37,290 nucleotides of DNA, taken from NCBI GenBank assembly GCA_017849555.1, contig JAFIGU010000042.1:1-37290 (forward strand). The letters run 5' to 3'. The notes under the pieces were generated by a model. That model had not been told where the DNA came from, searched no databases, and worked only from the letters and a program-made list of their open reading frames with translations. The translations under genes and the position numbers were made by a program. How positions within the stretch are numbered: the first letter of the stretch is position 1; every line of letters begins with the position of its first letter. Source of the DNA: Sphingomonas sp. Lineage in GTDB: Bacteria > Pseudomonadota > Alphaproteobacteria > Sphingomonadales > Sphingomonadaceae. This document shows, one piece after another, positions 17,886-27,111 of the stretch.

Positions 17886-18180
17886 GCCGCGCTCCTGTGG
17901 GTTGGGTGCGCCCGTCATTAGCGCGTCAAGATGACGCGTCAATATCATCATAGATGAACCCGCCCAAAGGACTGATGCACGATCCTATCGATAACAGCTG
18001 TCAAAATATCTCGTACGACTGTTCCGCGTGCCGAGTCGCAGGGTGGCGAGCAGCGAAGGAAACAAAGGTAAGGGCACGGAAATCCGCCGTACTTTGCCGT
18101 CGTTCAAACCTGTCACCGTTGACAGCTTCACCTCATGCTGTTGTTGTCAAATAGTGTATTAGCTTGGGACAGAAGCCGCT

Positions 18181-18200
18181 ATATTACGAACGTGTAATAT
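18181..18200. promoter_or_regulatory. 20-bp palindrome ATATTAC-N6-GTAATAT
   Basis: Two perfect 7-bp arms flank GAACGT. The length, symmetry and AT-rich setting look like a dimeric regulator site. The protein that binds is unknown. The nearest gene starts are far away: it lies about 300 bp upstream of mucR and beyond the hutU terminator. Confidence 0.45.
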
Positions 18201-18244
18201 TGCGTCGGCGGTGAAATTTCGGGCCGCGCCGCTCGTCGCCGGGC

Positions 18245-18280
18245 AAAGAAAAAGCCCGCCGCGGCACAGCGCGACGGGCT
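18245..18280 (-). terminator. Rho-independent terminator after hutU
   Basis: Read on the minus strand, an 11-bp stem AGCCCGTCGCG/CGCGGCGGGCT (18280-18270 with 18063-equivalent arm 18063+200, that is 18053-18063 plus 200 = 18253-18263, one T-G pair) is followed by TTTTTCTTT. It begins about 22 nt after the hutU stop. Confidence 0.85.
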
Positions 18281-18302
18281 CGATATCGGCAAGAGCGAAT
18301 GA

Positions 18303-19961
18303 TCAGGCGAGGATGCCGGGCAGATCGAGCCCCTTCTCGCGCGCGCAATCGAGCGCGATCGCATAGCCCGCGTCGGCATGACGCATCACCCCGGTGGCGG
18401 GATCGTTCCACAACACGCGTTCGAGCCGGCGCGCCGCCTCTGGCGTGCCGTCGGCGACGATCACCATCCCCGCATGCTGCGAATAGCCCATCCCGACCCC
18501 GCCGCCATGGTGGAGCGACACCCAGGTCGCCCCCGAGGCGGTGTTGAGCAGCGCGTTGAGCAACGGCCAGTCGGACACCGCGTCCGAGCCGTCGCGCATC
18601 GCCTCGGTCTCGCGGTTGGGCGAGGCGACCGAGCCCGAATCGAGGTGGTCGCGGCCGATCACTACCGGCGCCTTCAATTCGCCCGACGCGACCATCTCGT
18701 TGAACGCGAGGCCGAGCCGGTGGCGGTCGCCGAGCCCGACCCAGCAGATCCGCGCGGGGAGGCCCTGGAAGTGGATCCGCTCGCGCGCCATGTCGAGCCA
18801 GCGGTGGAGGTGCTTGTTGTCGGGGAGCAGCTCCTTCACCTTGGCGTCGGTGCGATAGATATCCTCGGGGTCGCCCGACAGCGCCGCCCAGCGGAACGGG
18901 CCGATGCCGCGGCAGAACAGGGGGCGGATATAGGCCGGGACGAAGCCGGGGAAGGCGAAGGCGTCGCTGACGCCCTCGTCGAGCGCGACCTGGCGGATGT
19001 TGTTGCCATAATCGACCGTCGGCACCCCGGCGGCCTTGAACGCGAGCATCGCCTTGACGTGCTGCGCCATCGAGGCGCGCGCGGCGGCGGCGACGGTCGC
19101 GGGATCCTGCTCGCGGGTGGCGATCCAGCGTTCGACCGTCCAGCCGACCGGCAGATAGCCGTTGACCGGATCGTGCGCGCTGGTCTGATCGGTGAGCAGA
19201 TCGGGGCGGATGCCGCGGGCGTGGATTTCGGGGAGCAATTCGGCGGCATTGCCGAGCAGCCCGACCGAGATCGGCTCCCTGGCGGTGGTGACGATTTCCA
19301 GCGCCTCGTCGAGGCTGGTCGTCGCGCGATCGAGATAGCCGGTGCGCAGCCGCATATCGATCCGGCTCTGCTGGCATTCGATCGCGAGGCACGAGGCGCC
19401 CGCCATCACCGCGGCGAGCGGCTGCGCGCCACCCATCCCGCCGAGCCCCGCGGTAAGCAGCCATTTGCCCGAGAGGTCGCCGTCATAATGCTGGCGGCCC
19501 ATCTCGACGAAGGTCTCATAGGTGCCCTGGACGATCCCCTGGGTGCCGATATAGATCCACGAGCCCGCGGTCATCTGGCCGTACATCGCGAGGCCCTTGC
19601 GATCCAATTCGTCGAAATGCTCCCAATTCGCCCATTTGGGGACCAAGTTGCTGTTGGCGAGCAGCACGCGCGGCGCATCGGAATGGGTGCGGAACACCCC
19701 GACCGGCTTGCCCGACTGGATCAGCAGAGTCTGATCGTCCTCGAGCTGGCGCAGCGCCTCGACGATCCGGTCATAGCTTTCCCAGTCGCGCGCGGCGCGG
19801 CCGATCCCGCCATAGACGACCAGTTCCTCGGGGCGCTCGGCGACATCGGGGTGGAGGTTGTTCATCAACATCCGCAACGGGGCTTCGGTGAGCCAGCTCT
19901 TGGCGGACAGCGTGGTGCCGGTGGCGGGCTTGATGACGCGGGAAGGATCGAGACGGGTCAT
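18303..19961 (-). CDS. hutU: Urocanate hydratase
   Basis: This 552-residue enzyme adds water to urocanate, giving 4-imidazolone-5-propionate, with tightly bound NAD+ as electrophile. Visible family segments are [54 protein letters not shown] (NAD-binding loop), [31 protein letters not shown] with the active-site Cys, and [17 protein letters not shown]. Length is normal. The ATG at 19961 overlaps the hutG stop (ATGA), and longer in-frame starts fall inside hutG. It is the last gene of hutI-hutH-hutG-hutU and is followed by a terminator. Confidence 0.98.
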   Translation of the reverse strand: MTRLDPSRVIKPATGTTLSAKSWLTEAPLRMLMNNLHPDVAERPEELVVYGGIGRAARDWESYDRIVEALRQLEDDQTLLIQSGKPVGVFRTHSDAPRVLLANSNLVPKWANWEHFDELDRKGLAMYGQMTAGSWIYIGTQGIVQGTYETFVEMGRQHYDGDLSGKWLLTAGLGGMGGAQPLAAVMAGASCLAIECQQSRIDMRLRTGYLDRATTSLDEALEIVTTAREPISVGLLGNAAELLPEIHARGIRPDLLTDQTSAHDPVNGYLPVGWTVERWIATREQDPATVAAAARASMAQHVKAMLAFKAAGVPTVDYGNNIRQVALDEGVSDAFAFPGFVPAYIRPLFCRGIGPFRWAALSGDPEDIYRTDAKVKELLPDNKHLHRWLDMARERIHFQGLPARICWVGLGDRHRLGLAFNEMVASGELKAPVVIGRDHLDSGSVASPNRETEAMRDGSDAVSDWPLLNALLNTASGATWVSLHHGGGVGMGYSQHAGMVIVADGTPEAARRLERVLWNDPATGVMRHADAGYAIALDCAREKGLDLPGILA

Positions 19962-20752
19962 GAGGCAAAATCCAGACAGGCGTTGATGACATTGCGCAGC
20001 GTCGCGGAGAGCGGCGCGGCATAAGCGGGGTCGAAGGCGGGGGGCCAATTATGTTCGTCGGGCACGGCCGGCTCGGGGGCATAGCCGCGGATCGCGAGCT
20101 CCATCTGGATCGCGTGGACGCCCTCGGCGGGTGCAGCATAATGCCGGGTGGTCCAGCCGCCCTTGAACCGCCCGTTGAGCACCTGATCGGCGGTGCAGGC
20201 GGCGGAGACCGCAGCGGCCAGCGCCGGATCGCAGGTCGCGCCGTCGTTGGTGCCGATATTATATTGCGGCAGATCGCCGTCGAACAGCCGCGGGATATGG
20301 CCGCGGATCGAATGCGCGTCGTAGAGCACGATGCGCGGGTGCGCGGCGCGGAGGCGGGCAATCTCGGCGGCGAGCACGGCATGATAGGGATCGAACCAGG
20401 CCGCGCGGCGGCGGGCGATCTCCGCCGCGTCGGGCGCATTGCCCGTATAGAGCGGTTCGCCGTCGAAAGTGGTGGTCGGGCATAATTCGGTCGTCGCCTG
20501 CCCCGGATAGAGCGACGCGCCCGAAGGATCGCGGTTGACGTCGATCACGCTGCGCGAAATCGTCGTGCGGACGATCGTCGCGCCGACGTCGGCGGCGAAG
20601 GCGTAGAGCTTCTCGATATGCCAATCCGCATCGCGGCGGGCGAGCCACGGCGAGACGAACTGCGCGTCGAGCCCGGCGAGGCCGGTGCCGGTATGCGGCA
20701 TCGCGACGATCAGCGGCGCACTGCCGCGGTGGAGGTGGACGAAGTTGGTCAT
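19958..20752 (-). CDS. hutG: N-formylglutamate deformylase
   Basis: The product is a 264-residue N-formylglutamate amidohydrolase that releases formate and L-glutamate, the last step of the five-step Hut route. Family segments are [14 protein letters not shown] at the N terminus, [33 protein letters not shown] and [22 protein letters not shown], which hold the His and Asp residues expected to bind metal. [12 protein letters not shown] and VHAIQMELA lie further on. The ATG at 20752 is chosen because the conserved start follows. A 130-bp gap carrying a palindromic repeat separates it from hutH, while its stop overlaps the hutU start. With hutF nearby, the pathway is complete. Confidence 0.96.
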   Translation of the reverse strand: MTNFVHLHRGSAPLIVAMPHTGTGLAGLDAQFVSPWLARRDADWHIEKLYAFAADVGATIVRTTISRSVIDVNRDPSGASLYPGQATTELCPTTTFDGEPLYTGNAPDAAEIARRRAAWFDPYHAVLAAEIARLRAAHPRIVLYDAHSIRGHIPRLFDGDLPQYNIGTNDGATCDPALAAAVSAACTADQVLNGRFKGGWTTRHYAAPAEGVHAIQMELAIRGYAPEPAVPDEHNWPPAFDPAYAAPLSATLRNVINACLDFAS

Positions 20753-20764
20753 TGTTTGACCACT

Positions 20765-20872
20765 CCGGCGAAGGGGCACCCCGCAAAGTAATACTTTGCG
20801 GGGACCCCGAAGGCCGGGGTCCAGTTACGACCGGCCCGATGCTGGACCCCGGCTTGCGCCGGGGGGGGTGGA
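20765..20872. repeat. Palindromic intergenic repeat, copy 1 (with extra 25-bp palindrome)
   Basis: This GC-rich element between hutH and hutG resembles an inverted copy at 23792-23878. Shared blocks include GGCGAAGGGGCACCCCG, CGACCGGCCCGATGCTGGACC and the following GCGCCGGGG. This copy holds about 26 extra bases containing a perfect palindrome, CCCCGCAAAGTA-A-TACTTTGCGGGG (20779-20803). Confidence 0.8.
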
Positions 20873-20882
20873 GCGGGGAAAC

Positions 20883-22409
20883 TCATGCCGTCACCCCCGG
20901 CAACGTCGCGCCGCTTGCCTTGACCAAGGCACCCGAGGTGACCAGCGCGGTGGCCTTCGCCATATCGGGCGCGAAATGGCGATCGTCGGCGAGCGTCGGC
21001 ACCTCGCCGCGGATCGCGCCGCGCGCCGCCTCCAGCGCGCCCGACGAGGTGAGCGGGGCGTGGAAGTCGCAGCCCTGCGCCGCGGCAAGCGCCTCGATGC
21101 CGATGACATGCGCGGCATTGGCGGCCATCGCCAGCAGCCGCCGCGCGCCATGCGCCGCCATCGAGACATGATCCTCCTGATTGGCCGAGGTGGGGATCGA
21201 ATCGACCGAGGCGGGATAGGCGCGCTGCTTGTTCTCGCTGACCAGCGCGGCGGCGGTGACCTGCGGGATCATGAACCCCGAGTTGAGCCCCGGGCGCGGG
21301 GTGAGGAAGGCGGGGAGCCCCGACAGCGCCGGATCGACCAGCATCGCGATGCGACGTTCGGCGATCGAGCCGATCTCGCAGATCGCGATCGCGATCATGT
21401 CGGCGGCGAAGGCGACCGGCTCGGCGTGGAAATTGCCGCCCGACAGCGCCTCGTCGGTATCGGCGAAGATCAGCGGATTGTCGCTGACGCCGTTCGCCTC
21501 GGTGGCGAGCGTCGCCGCCGCCTGACGCAGCACGTCGAGCGCGGCGCCCATCACCTGCGGCTGGCAGCGCAGGCAATAGGGATCCTGAACGCGCGGATCG
21601 TCCTCGCGGTGGCTGGCGCGGATCGCCGAATCGGTCATCAGATGGCGCAAGGCATCGCCGACCGCGATCTGCCCGGCATGGCCGCGCAAGGCGTGGATGC
21701 GCGCGTCGAACGGCGCGTCGGAACCCTTCGCCGCCTCGGTCGAAAGCGCGCCGGTGACCAAAGCGGCCTGAAACACGCCCTCCGCCTCGAACAGCCCGGC
21801 GAGCGCATTGGCGGTGGAGAATTGCGTGCCGTTGAGCAGCGCGAGACCCTCCTTCGGGCCGAGCTCGAGCGGGGCGAGCCCGGCGCGCGCCAGCGCGTCG
21901 GCCGCGGGGAGGGTTTCGCCGTTGACGACGATCTCGCCCGCACCGATCATCGTCGCGGCCATATGCGCGAGCGGCGCGAGATCGCCCGAGGCGCCGACCG
22001 AGCCCTGGCACGGGATCACCGGGAGCAGGTCGTTCGCGAGCATCGCTTCGAGCAACGCGATCGTCTCGGGCCGCACCCCCGACGCGCCGACCCCGAGGCT
22101 GGCGAGCTTGAGCGCGAGCATCAGCCGCACCACCCCGGCGGGGGAAGGCGCGCCGACGCCTGCAGCGTGGCTCAGCACGATATTGCGCTGGAGCGTCGCG
22201 AGATCCGCGTCGCCGATCTTGACGCTGGCGAGCTTCCCGAACCCGGTGTTGATGCCATAGACGGGCTGGTGCCGCGCGATGATCCGCGCGACCGCGGCGG
22301 CGCTTTCGGCGATGCGCGGGTGCGCGCGCTCGGCCAGTTTGGCGGGCGCGCCGCGATAGATGGTGCGCCAATCGGCCAGCGGGACATGGCCGGGGTGAAG
22401 GATGATCAC
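20883..22409 (-). CDS. hutH: Histidine ammonia-lyase
   Basis: This is a 508-residue histidase that removes ammonia from L-histidine to give trans-urocanate. The Ala-Ser-Gly triad that cyclises to the MIO electrophile is at residues 140-142 in [30 protein letters not shown] (about 51-63), [24 protein letters not shown] and [27 protein letters not shown] are also typical. The start is GTG at 22409, overlapping the hutI stop as GTGA; no in-frame ATG fits the conserved N terminus better. Translation is therefore probably coupled to hutI. Confidence 0.97.
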   Translation of the reverse strand: MIILHPGHVPLADWRTIYRGAPAKLAERAHPRIAESAAAVARIIARHQPVYGINTGFGKLASVKIGDADLATLQRNIVLSHAAGVGAPSPAGVVRLMLALKLASLGVGASGVRPETIALLEAMLANDLLPVIPCQGSVGASGDLAPLAHMAATMIGAGEIVVNGETLPAADALARAGLAPLELGPKEGLALLNGTQFSTANALAGLFEAEGVFQAALVTGALSTEAAKGSDAPFDARIHALRGHAGQIAVGDALRHLMTDSAIRASHREDDPRVQDPYCLRCQPQVMGAALDVLRQAAATLATEANGVSDNPLIFADTDEALSGGNFHAEPVAFAADMIAIAICEIGSIAERRIAMLVDPALSGLPAFLTPRPGLNSGFMIPQVTAAALVSENKQRAYPASVDSIPTSANQEDHVSMAAHGARRLLAMAANAAHVIGIEALAAAQGCDFHAPLTSSGALEAARGAIRGEVPTLADDRHFAPDMAKATALVTSGALVKASGATLPGVTA

Positions 22410-23596
22410 TTGCCTCTCCGAATACGGGTGTGAAGGGGGTTGAAACCAAAGCGATAGACGAGCTCGGCGGGGCGCTGGACGTTCCAGATCGCGAGATCGC
22501 ATTGCTTGCCGGGTTCGAGCGTGCCGATCGCATCGGCGCGGCCGATCGCGCGCGCGGCGTTGACGGTGACCGCGCGCAACACCTCGTCGACCGTCAGCCG
22601 GAACAGCGTCGCGCCCATGTTGAGCACGAGCAGCAGCGAGGTGAGCGGCGAGGTGCCCGGGTTGCTGTCGGTGGCGAGCGCGATCGGCACCCCCGCGGCG
22701 CGCAATGCGGCGATCGGCGGCAGCCTGGTCTCGCGGGTGAAATAATAAGCGCCGGGGAGGAGGGTCGCGACGGTGCCCGCGGCGGCCATCGCGGCGATCC
22801 CCGCGTCGTCGAGATATTCGAGATGATCGGCCGAGAGCGCCTTGTGCCGCGCGGCGAGCGCGGCGCCGTGGAGGTTGGAGAGCTGTTCGGCGTGGAGCTT
22901 GACCGGAAGGGTGTGGCGCGCGGCGGCGGCGAAGACGCGCTCGGTCTGCGCCGGGGTGAAGCCGATCCCCTCGCAAAAGGCGTCGACCGCGTCGGCAAGG
23001 CCCTCGCGCGCGATTGCGGGGAGCATCACGTCGCAGACCTGGGCGATATAGCCGTCGGGGTCGCCGGCATATTCGGGCGGGAGCGCGTGCGCGCCGAGGA
23101 AGGTGGTGGTGACCGAAACGTCGCGAGCCGCGCCGAGCTTGCGCGCGGCGCGGAGCAGCCGGGCCTCGCTCCCGGGGTCGAGCCCATAGCCCGATTTGAT
23201 CTCGATCGTCGTCACCCCCTCGGCGAGCAAAGCGTCGAGCCGGGGGAGCGCGGCGGCGACCAGTTCGTCCTCGCTCGCGGCGCGGGTGGCGCGCATCGTC
23301 GAGACGATCCCGCCCCCGGCGCGCGCGATCTCCTCATAGGAGGCGCCGGCCAGCCGCAGCTCGAATTCATGCGCGCGATCACCGGCATAGACGAGATGGG
23401 TATGGCAATCGATCAGCCCCGGGGTGATCCAGCGCCCGGCGCAGTCGATCGTCTCGCGCGCCGGCGGCGCGTCGCCGGCGGGGCCGGCATAAGTGATGAC
23501 GCCGTCTTCGCAGGCGATGGCGGCATGTTCGATGATGCCCAGCGCGGGGCCGGTCATCGTGGCGAGTCGGGCGTTGGTCCAGAGGCGATCGGCCAT
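22406..23596 (-). CDS. hutI: Imidazolonepropionase
   Basis: The product is 396 residues and belongs to the amidohydrolase superfamily. It hydrolyses 4-imidazolone-5-propionate to N-formimino-L-glutamate. Metal ligands are seen in [14 protein letters not shown] (H65, H67), VKLHAEQLS and LSADHLEYL, and the Asp in [12 protein letters not shown]. The segment [11 protein letters not shown] is a further family marker. The ATG at 23596 gives a full-length protein. It is the first gene of the minus-strand hut operon; its start is 26 bp from a palindrome of the HutC-operator type, so it should respond to urocanate through HutC. Confidence 0.97.
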   Translation of the reverse strand: MADRLWTNARLATMTGPALGIIEHAAIACEDGVITYAGPAGDAPPARETIDCAGRWITPGLIDCHTHLVYAGDRAHEFELRLAGASYEEIARAGGGIVSTMRATRAASEDELVAAALPRLDALLAEGVTTIEIKSGYGLDPGSEARLLRAARKLGAARDVSVTTTFLGAHALPPEYAGDPDGYIAQVCDVMLPAIAREGLADAVDAFCEGIGFTPAQTERVFAAAARHTLPVKLHAEQLSNLHGAALAARHKALSADHLEYLDDAGIAAMAAAGTVATLLPGAYYFTRETRLPPIAALRAAGVPIALATDSNPGTSPLTSLLLVLNMGATLFRLTVDEVLRAVTVNAARAIGRADAIGTLEPGKQCDLAIWNVQRPAELVYRFGFNPLHTRIRRGK

Positions 23597-23621
23597 GCGC
23601 TTATCATTGCAGCGTTCGATG

Positions 23622-23639
23622 ATAATGTATAGACATTAT
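23622..23639. promoter_or_regulatory. Candidate HutC operator in front of hutI
   Basis: ATAATGT-ATAG-ACATTAT is a perfect 7-bp inverted repeat with a 4-bp centre. Its core TGTATAGACA differs by one base from the TGTATATACA-type core reported for HutC in other proteobacteria. On the minus strand it contains a TATACAT segment that could be the -10 of hutI, so a repressor here would block RNA polymerase. Confidence 0.7.
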
Positions 23640-23672
23640 TGCGACGCGATGACGAAGGCCGTTCCTCTCCCC

Positions 23673-23754
23673 GTCATGCCGGGCTTGATCCGGCATCCAG
23701 AGCCACCCAGGCCGTCGCTTGTGACTCTGGATACCGGGTCGAGCCCGGCATGAC
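23673..23754. repeat. 82-bp palindromic repeat, family A copy 1
   Basis: The element has outer arms GTCATGCCGGGCTTGATCCG (23673 on) and the matching half ending CCCGGCATGAC (23754), with inner arms ATCCAGAG and CTCTGGAT. Close relatives are at 34930-35011 and 36161-36241. It lies in the hutI-hutF spacer. Such REP-like units are frequent in alphaproteobacterial genomes. Confidence 0.85.
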
Positions 23755-23791
23755 GGCGATGGGTTGGGGGGTAAGGCATCATGCGTAAGAT

Positions 23792-23878
23792 GGGGTCCAC
23801 CCCGGCGCAGGCCGGGGTCCAGCATCGGGCCGGTCGTAAACTGGGCTCCGGCCTTCGGGGTGCCCCTTCGCCGGGGCG
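23792..23878. repeat. Palindromic intergenic repeat, copy 2 (inverted relative to 20765-20872)
   Basis: Reverse-complemented, it matches the hutH-hutG spacer element nearly base for base (GGCGAAGGGGCACCCCG, then CGACCGGCCCGATGCTGGACC), but lacks the 26-base segment with the extra palindrome. The two copies bracket hutH and hutI. Together with the family A unit it fills most of the 312-bp spacer before hutF. Confidence 0.8.
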
Positions 23879-23908
23879 GAAGTCCAGTGATGTTCTAAGG
23901 AGAATGAC

Positions 23909-25252
23909 GTGACGACGCTGCATTTTGCCGAAGCGATGTTGCCCGGGGGCTGGGCGCGCGACGTGCGCGTGACGATCGCCGGCGGGGTGATCGCGTCGGT
24001 CGAAACGGGGGCGGACGCGCAGCCCGGCGACGAGCGGCATCGCGCCGCGCTGCCGGGGATGCCCAATCTCCACAGCCACGCCTTCCAGCGCGGGATGGCG
24101 GGGCTGGCCGAGGTCGCCGGGCCGAGCGACGATAGTTTCTGGACGTGGCGCGAGGTGATGTATCGCTTCGCCGAGCGCGTCTCGCCCGATGATCTCGCGG
24201 CGATCGCGGCGATGGCCTATATCGAGATGCTCGAGGGCGGGTTCACCCGCGTCGGGGAATTCCACTATCTGCATCATGCGCCCGACGGCACGGCCTATGC
24301 CGATCGCGCGGCGATGAGCGCGGCGATCGCGGCGGCGGCGCGCGAGACCGGGATCGCGCTGACCCATTTGCCGGTCTTCTATGCGCATGCCGGGTTCGGT
24401 GGGCTGCCGCTGGGCGCGCGGCAGCAACGCTTCGGGCATGATGTCGACGGGTTCGCCGCGTTGCTGGAGGGCGCGCGGGCGGCGTGCGCGGGGTTGCCCG
24501 ATGCGGTGGTGGGCGTCGCGCCGCATTCGCTGCGCGCGGTGACCCCCGAGGAACTGATGGCGCTGGAGGCGATCGCGCCGGACGCGCCGGTCCATATCCA
24601 TATCGCCGAGCAGGTGCGCGAGGTGGAGGATTGCGTCGCGTGGAGCGGGGCGCGGCCGGTCGAGTGGCTGCTCGATCATGCCGCGGTGGACGCGCGCTGG
24701 TGCCTCGTCCATGCGACGCACATGACCGCGGCGGAAACCGGCAGGCTGGCGAAGACGGGCGCGGTGGCGGGGCTGTGCCCGATCACCGAGGCCAATCTCG
24801 GCGACGGCATCTTCCCCGCGATCGATTTCGTCGCGGCGGGGGGCGTCTATGGCATCGGCTCGGATTCGAACGTGCTGATCGACGCGGGCGAGGAATTGCG
24901 GCTGCTCGAATATGGCCAGCGGCTCGAGCGGCGCGCGCGCAACCTGCTCGGGCGCGGCGGGGCGACGGGCGATGCCCTGTGGCGCGATGCGGTCGCGGGC
25001 GGCGCGCGGGCATTGGGCGCGGCGAGCGGGATCGCGGTCGGCAATGCGGCGGATATCGTCTCGCTGGCGGCGGATCATCCCGCCTTCGTCGCGCGTGAAG
25101 GGGCGGCGCTGGCCGATGCGTTGGTGTTCGCGCGCGGCGCGGTCGATCGCGTCTGGCGTCGCGGCGTCGCGGTGGTGCGCGGCGGGCGGCATGTCGCGCG
25201 CGAGGGTGTCGTGCAGCGCTATGCCACGACCTTGGCGGCCTTGCTGGCATGA
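23909..25252 (+). CDS. hutF: Formimidoylglutamate deiminase
   Basis: This 447-residue amidohydrolase converts N-formimino-L-glutamate to N-formyl-L-glutamate and ammonia, the branch that feeds HutG. Metal ligands appear in LPGMPNLHSHAFQRGMAG (H55, H57), VHIHIAEQVREVEDC and LVHATHMT, with the Asp in GIGSDSNVLIDAGEELR. DDSFWTWREVMYRF is typical of HutF. The start is GTG at 23909, with AAGGAG about 7 nt upstream; the nearby ATG at 23903 ends after two codons. Its stop overlaps the hutC start (ATGA). It diverges from the hutI operon, so the same HutC site may serve both. Confidence 0.96.
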   Translation: MTTLHFAEAMLPGGWARDVRVTIAGGVIASVETGADAQPGDERHRAALPGMPNLHSHAFQRGMAGLAEVAGPSDDSFWTWREVMYRFAERVSPDDLAAIAAMAYIEMLEGGFTRVGEFHYLHHAPDGTAYADRAAMSAAIAAAARETGIALTHLPVFYAHAGFGGLPLGARQQRFGHDVDGFAALLEGARAACAGLPDAVVGVAPHSLRAVTPEELMALEAIAPDAPVHIHIAEQVREVEDCVAWSGARPVEWLLDHAAVDARWCLVHATHMTAAETGRLAKTGAVAGLCPITEANLGDGIFPAIDFVAAGGVYGIGSDSNVLIDAGEELRLLEYGQRLERRARNLLGRGGATGDALWRDAVAGGARALGAASGIAVGNAADIVSLAADHPAFVAREGAALADALVFARGAVDRVWRRGVAVVRGGRHVAREGVVQRYATTLAALLA

Positions 25253-25950
25253 CGTCGCTCCACGCCCGGATCGTCGGCGAGATCGAGGCGGATATCCTGT
25301 CGGGCGCGCTCGCGGCGGGCGCGCGGCTGCCGGTCGAGCAGGAACTGATGCTGCGCTACGATTGCTCGCGGATGACGGTGAGCAAGGCGCTCGGCGAGCT
25401 CGCGCGCCGCGGGCTGATCGATCGCCGCAAGCGTGCGGGCACCTTCGTCCAGCGGCCGCGGGTTCATTCGGTGGTGCTCGATATCCCCGATCTCGCGCAG
25501 GAGGTCGCGGCGCGCGGGCAGGCCTATGCCTATCGCCTTGTCGAACGCCGCATCCGCCCCCCGCGCGACGCCGCCGAGCGCGCGCTGGCGGGGGCGGGGG
25601 CATTGCTCCAGAGCGACGGGGTCCACCTCGCCGACGGGCTGCCGCTGGCGGCGGAGCAGCGGCTGGTGAGCCTCGCGAGCGTGCCCGAGGCGGCGGCCGA
25701 GACGTTCGATCATGTCGCGCCGGGCGGGTGGCTGCTGCATCATGTGCCGTGGACCGAGGCCGAGACGCGCATCGCCGCCGCGGGTGCGGAGGGCGCGGTC
25801 GCCGCGCAGCTTCGGGTGGCGGCGGGGACGGCGTGCCTCGTAATCGAGCGCACGACGTGGCGCGGCGACGCCGGGGTGACATTTGTTCGGCAACACTTCC
25901 TCGGCGCCCATTACGACCTGGTGGCGCGGTTCGGGCCGGGGGCGCGTTAG
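25249..25950 (+). CDS. hutC: HutC, GntR-family histidine-utilisation repressor
   Basis: The product is a 233-residue GntR/HutC-type regulator. The N-terminal winged helix-turn-helix is seen in AGARLPVEQELMLRYDCSRMTVSKALGELARRGLIDRRKRAGTFV (about residues 25-68). The rest is the UTRA (chorismate-lyase-fold) effector domain, expected to bind urocanate and release DNA. The ATG at 25249 overlaps the hutF stop, so activator-side enzyme and repressor are made together and autoregulate. The only good palindromic operator seen is at 23622-23639, in the divergent spacer. The UTRA domain is intact to VTFVRQHFLGAHYDLVARF. Confidence 0.94.
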   Translation: MTSLHARIVGEIEADILSGALAAGARLPVEQELMLRYDCSRMTVSKALGELARRGLIDRRKRAGTFVQRPRVHSVVLDIPDLAQEVAARGQAYAYRLVERRIRPPRDAAERALAGAGALLQSDGVHLADGLPLAAEQRLVSLASVPEAAAETFDHVAPGGWLLHHVPWTEAETRIAAAGAEGAVAAQLRVAAGTACLVIERTTWRGDAGVTFVRQHFLGAHYDLVARFGPGAR

Positions 25951-25974
25951 TCGGACGTTCCCTTCGGCGGCTGC

Positions 25975-26538
25975 TTAAAGCGCCCGGACCAGCCGGGTCG
26001 CGACCGCAAGCCACGGCGCGTCGGCGATCGTCTGCGGCTTCGCCCCGAGCGCCGGGGGGAGGATCGTTGCCTTGCCGCCCGCCACCGCGATCAGCCGCCC
26101 GAACACGAAGCGCCCCGCGGGCACCGGCGCGAGCACGTCGCGGTTGAGCGCGCCCGCGAAATCGGCCGGGGCGAGCATGTCGCACCAGATCTCGTCCCCC
26201 GCGCGATAGTCGCCGACCCCCGCGCCGACCGTCACCGCAACCGCCCCCGGGGTCGGCTGCGGCGGGGTGACGCGGGCGGCGCGGCGCGGCGCGGTCGCGC
26301 CGTCGGCATCGAGCAACGCCGCCACCGCCAGATCGCCGCGCTCGGGCAGCGAGACGAGATCCGCCGCCTCGACCCCCAGCGCCGCCGCGATGCGGTTGAG
26401 CCACGCGACCGAAACGGTGCGGGTGCCGGTCTCGAGCCGGCCGATCGTCTGCGCGGTGGTCGGCGGCGAACAGCGTTGCGCCACCTCCTCCAGCGTCAGC
26501 CCCTTGGCGCGGCGTACTTCACGGATCGCGGTGATCAT
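25975..26538 (-). CDS. XRE-family regulator with S24-like C-terminal domain
   Basis: This is a 187-residue protein. Residues 1-60 form a helix-turn-helix of the XRE/Cro type (ITAIREVRRAKGLTLEEVAQR, then TIGRLETGTRTVSVAWLNRIAAALGV). The C-terminal part, GAGVGDYRAGDEIWCDMLAPADFAGALNRDVLAPVP and FVFGRLIAVAGGKATILPP, resembles the beta fold of LexA/phage-repressor S24 domains. The usual Ser-Met and Lys catalytic motifs are absent, so it probably does not self-cleave. It diverges from the DUF6456 gene with paired AACC/GGTT symmetry elements in between, which suggests autoregulation. The target and signal are unknown. Confidence 0.82.
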   Translation of the reverse strand: MITAIREVRRAKGLTLEEVAQRCSPPTTAQTIGRLETGTRTVSVAWLNRIAAALGVEAADLVSLPERGDLAVAALLDADGATAPRRAARVTPPQPTPGAVAVTVGAGVGDYRAGDEIWCDMLAPADFAGALNRDVLAPVPAGRFVFGRLIAVAGGKATILPPALGAKPQTIADAPWLAVATRLVRAL

Positions 26539-26549
26539 GACGATTTCCT

Positions 26550-26568
26550 AACCAAATCGGTTTTAACC
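26550..26568. promoter_or_regulatory. Overlapping symmetric elements AACC-N5-GGTT-N2-AACC
   Basis: AACC (26550-26553) pairs with GGTT (26559-26562), which in turn pairs with AACC (26565-26568). It lies 12 bp upstream of the XRE gene start, in the 89-bp divergent region, a likely position for an autoregulatory operator. Confidence 0.4.
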
Positions 26569-26627
26569 CTGTCCTACAAACAACCGCCGATGGCAAGAGG
26601 GAATTCGCAACGCGAAAGGCAGATGAC

Positions 26628-27092
26628 ATGCGCGAATTGGTGGAACGGGCGATCGACCGGGACGGCGTGGTACGTACCGCGACGCGGGGAGCGCGAACCG
26701 TTACGGTGAACCTCGGCGAATCCGCGCTGGCGTGGCTGGCGGCGCGCGGGCTGGTCGATGCGCGGCAATGCGAGGCGGGCGAGCGGCTGCGCGGCGATTA
26801 CGAACGCGCCGCGATCGCCCCGCGCACGACGATGTGCTGGGATGTCCAACGGGTCGACGGCGGCGGCGGCGACGGGGCCGATCCCGCGACCGCGCAACTC
26901 GCCGCGAAACGGCGCTTCGATGCCGCGCTCGCCGCGGTGGGGCGCGGGCTCGGCGACATATTGTGGCGAGTGGTGTGCGCCGACGAACGGCTGCCCGCCG
27001 CCGAACGCGCCTTGGGCTGGCCGGCGCGCTCGGGGCGATTGGTGCTGGGGCTGGCGCTGGATCGTCTGGCGGACCATTATAAATTGCGCTGA
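26628..27092 (+). CDS. DUF6456 domain protein
   Basis: The product is a 154-residue soluble protein of the small alphaproteobacterial DUF6456 family, in older annotation sometimes mislabelled as ATPase. Visible features are an N-terminal part MRELVERAIDRDGVVRTATRGAR and a central GERLRGDYERAAIAPRTTMCWD, whose R-x-D-Y/F-x-x-A core is the family hallmark. A C-terminal helical block runs RRFDAALAAVGRGLGDILWRVVC and GLALDRLADHY. The function is not known to me; some relatives have DNA-binding-like helices. GAAAGG lies about 9 nt before the ATG. It precedes the DapF-like gene by 19 nt, so they may be co-transcribed. Confidence 0.75.
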   Translation: MRELVERAIDRDGVVRTATRGARTVTVNLGESALAWLAARGLVDARQCEAGERLRGDYERAAIAPRTTMCWDVQRVDGGGGDGADPATAQLAAKRRFDAALAAVGRGLGDILWRVVCADERLPAAERALGWPARSGRLVLGLALDRLADHYKLR

Positions 27093-27111
27093 ACGCTGAT
27101 AGAGAGGCGCG

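Larger units (their letters stand above)
17886..18302. other. Intergenic spacer between mucR-like gene and hutU, AT-richer than the rest
   Basis: This 417-bp stretch holds the mucR promoter side and the hutU transcript end. A possible 66-codon plus-strand frame (17954-18154) has no recognisable features and is not called. The segment 18080-18205 is clearly richer in A and T than neighbouring DNA. It contains the palindrome ATATTAC-N6-GTAATAT (18181-18200). Confidence 0.6.

Noticed and set aside
17954..18154. 66-codon frame in the mucR-hutU spacer
   Set aside because: It has no good ribosome-binding site, no family resemblance and no neighbour in the same direction.
20765..23878. Inverted repeats around hutH-hutI as ends of a transposon
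   Set aside because: No transposase lies between them, the genes belong to the hut pathway, and the same repeat type occurs as an intergenic element.
23636..26404. Minus-strand open frame of about 920 codons across hutF-hutC
   Set aside because: It is an antisense shadow of hutF and hutC with low-complexity Arg/Pro composition and runs through repeat DNA.
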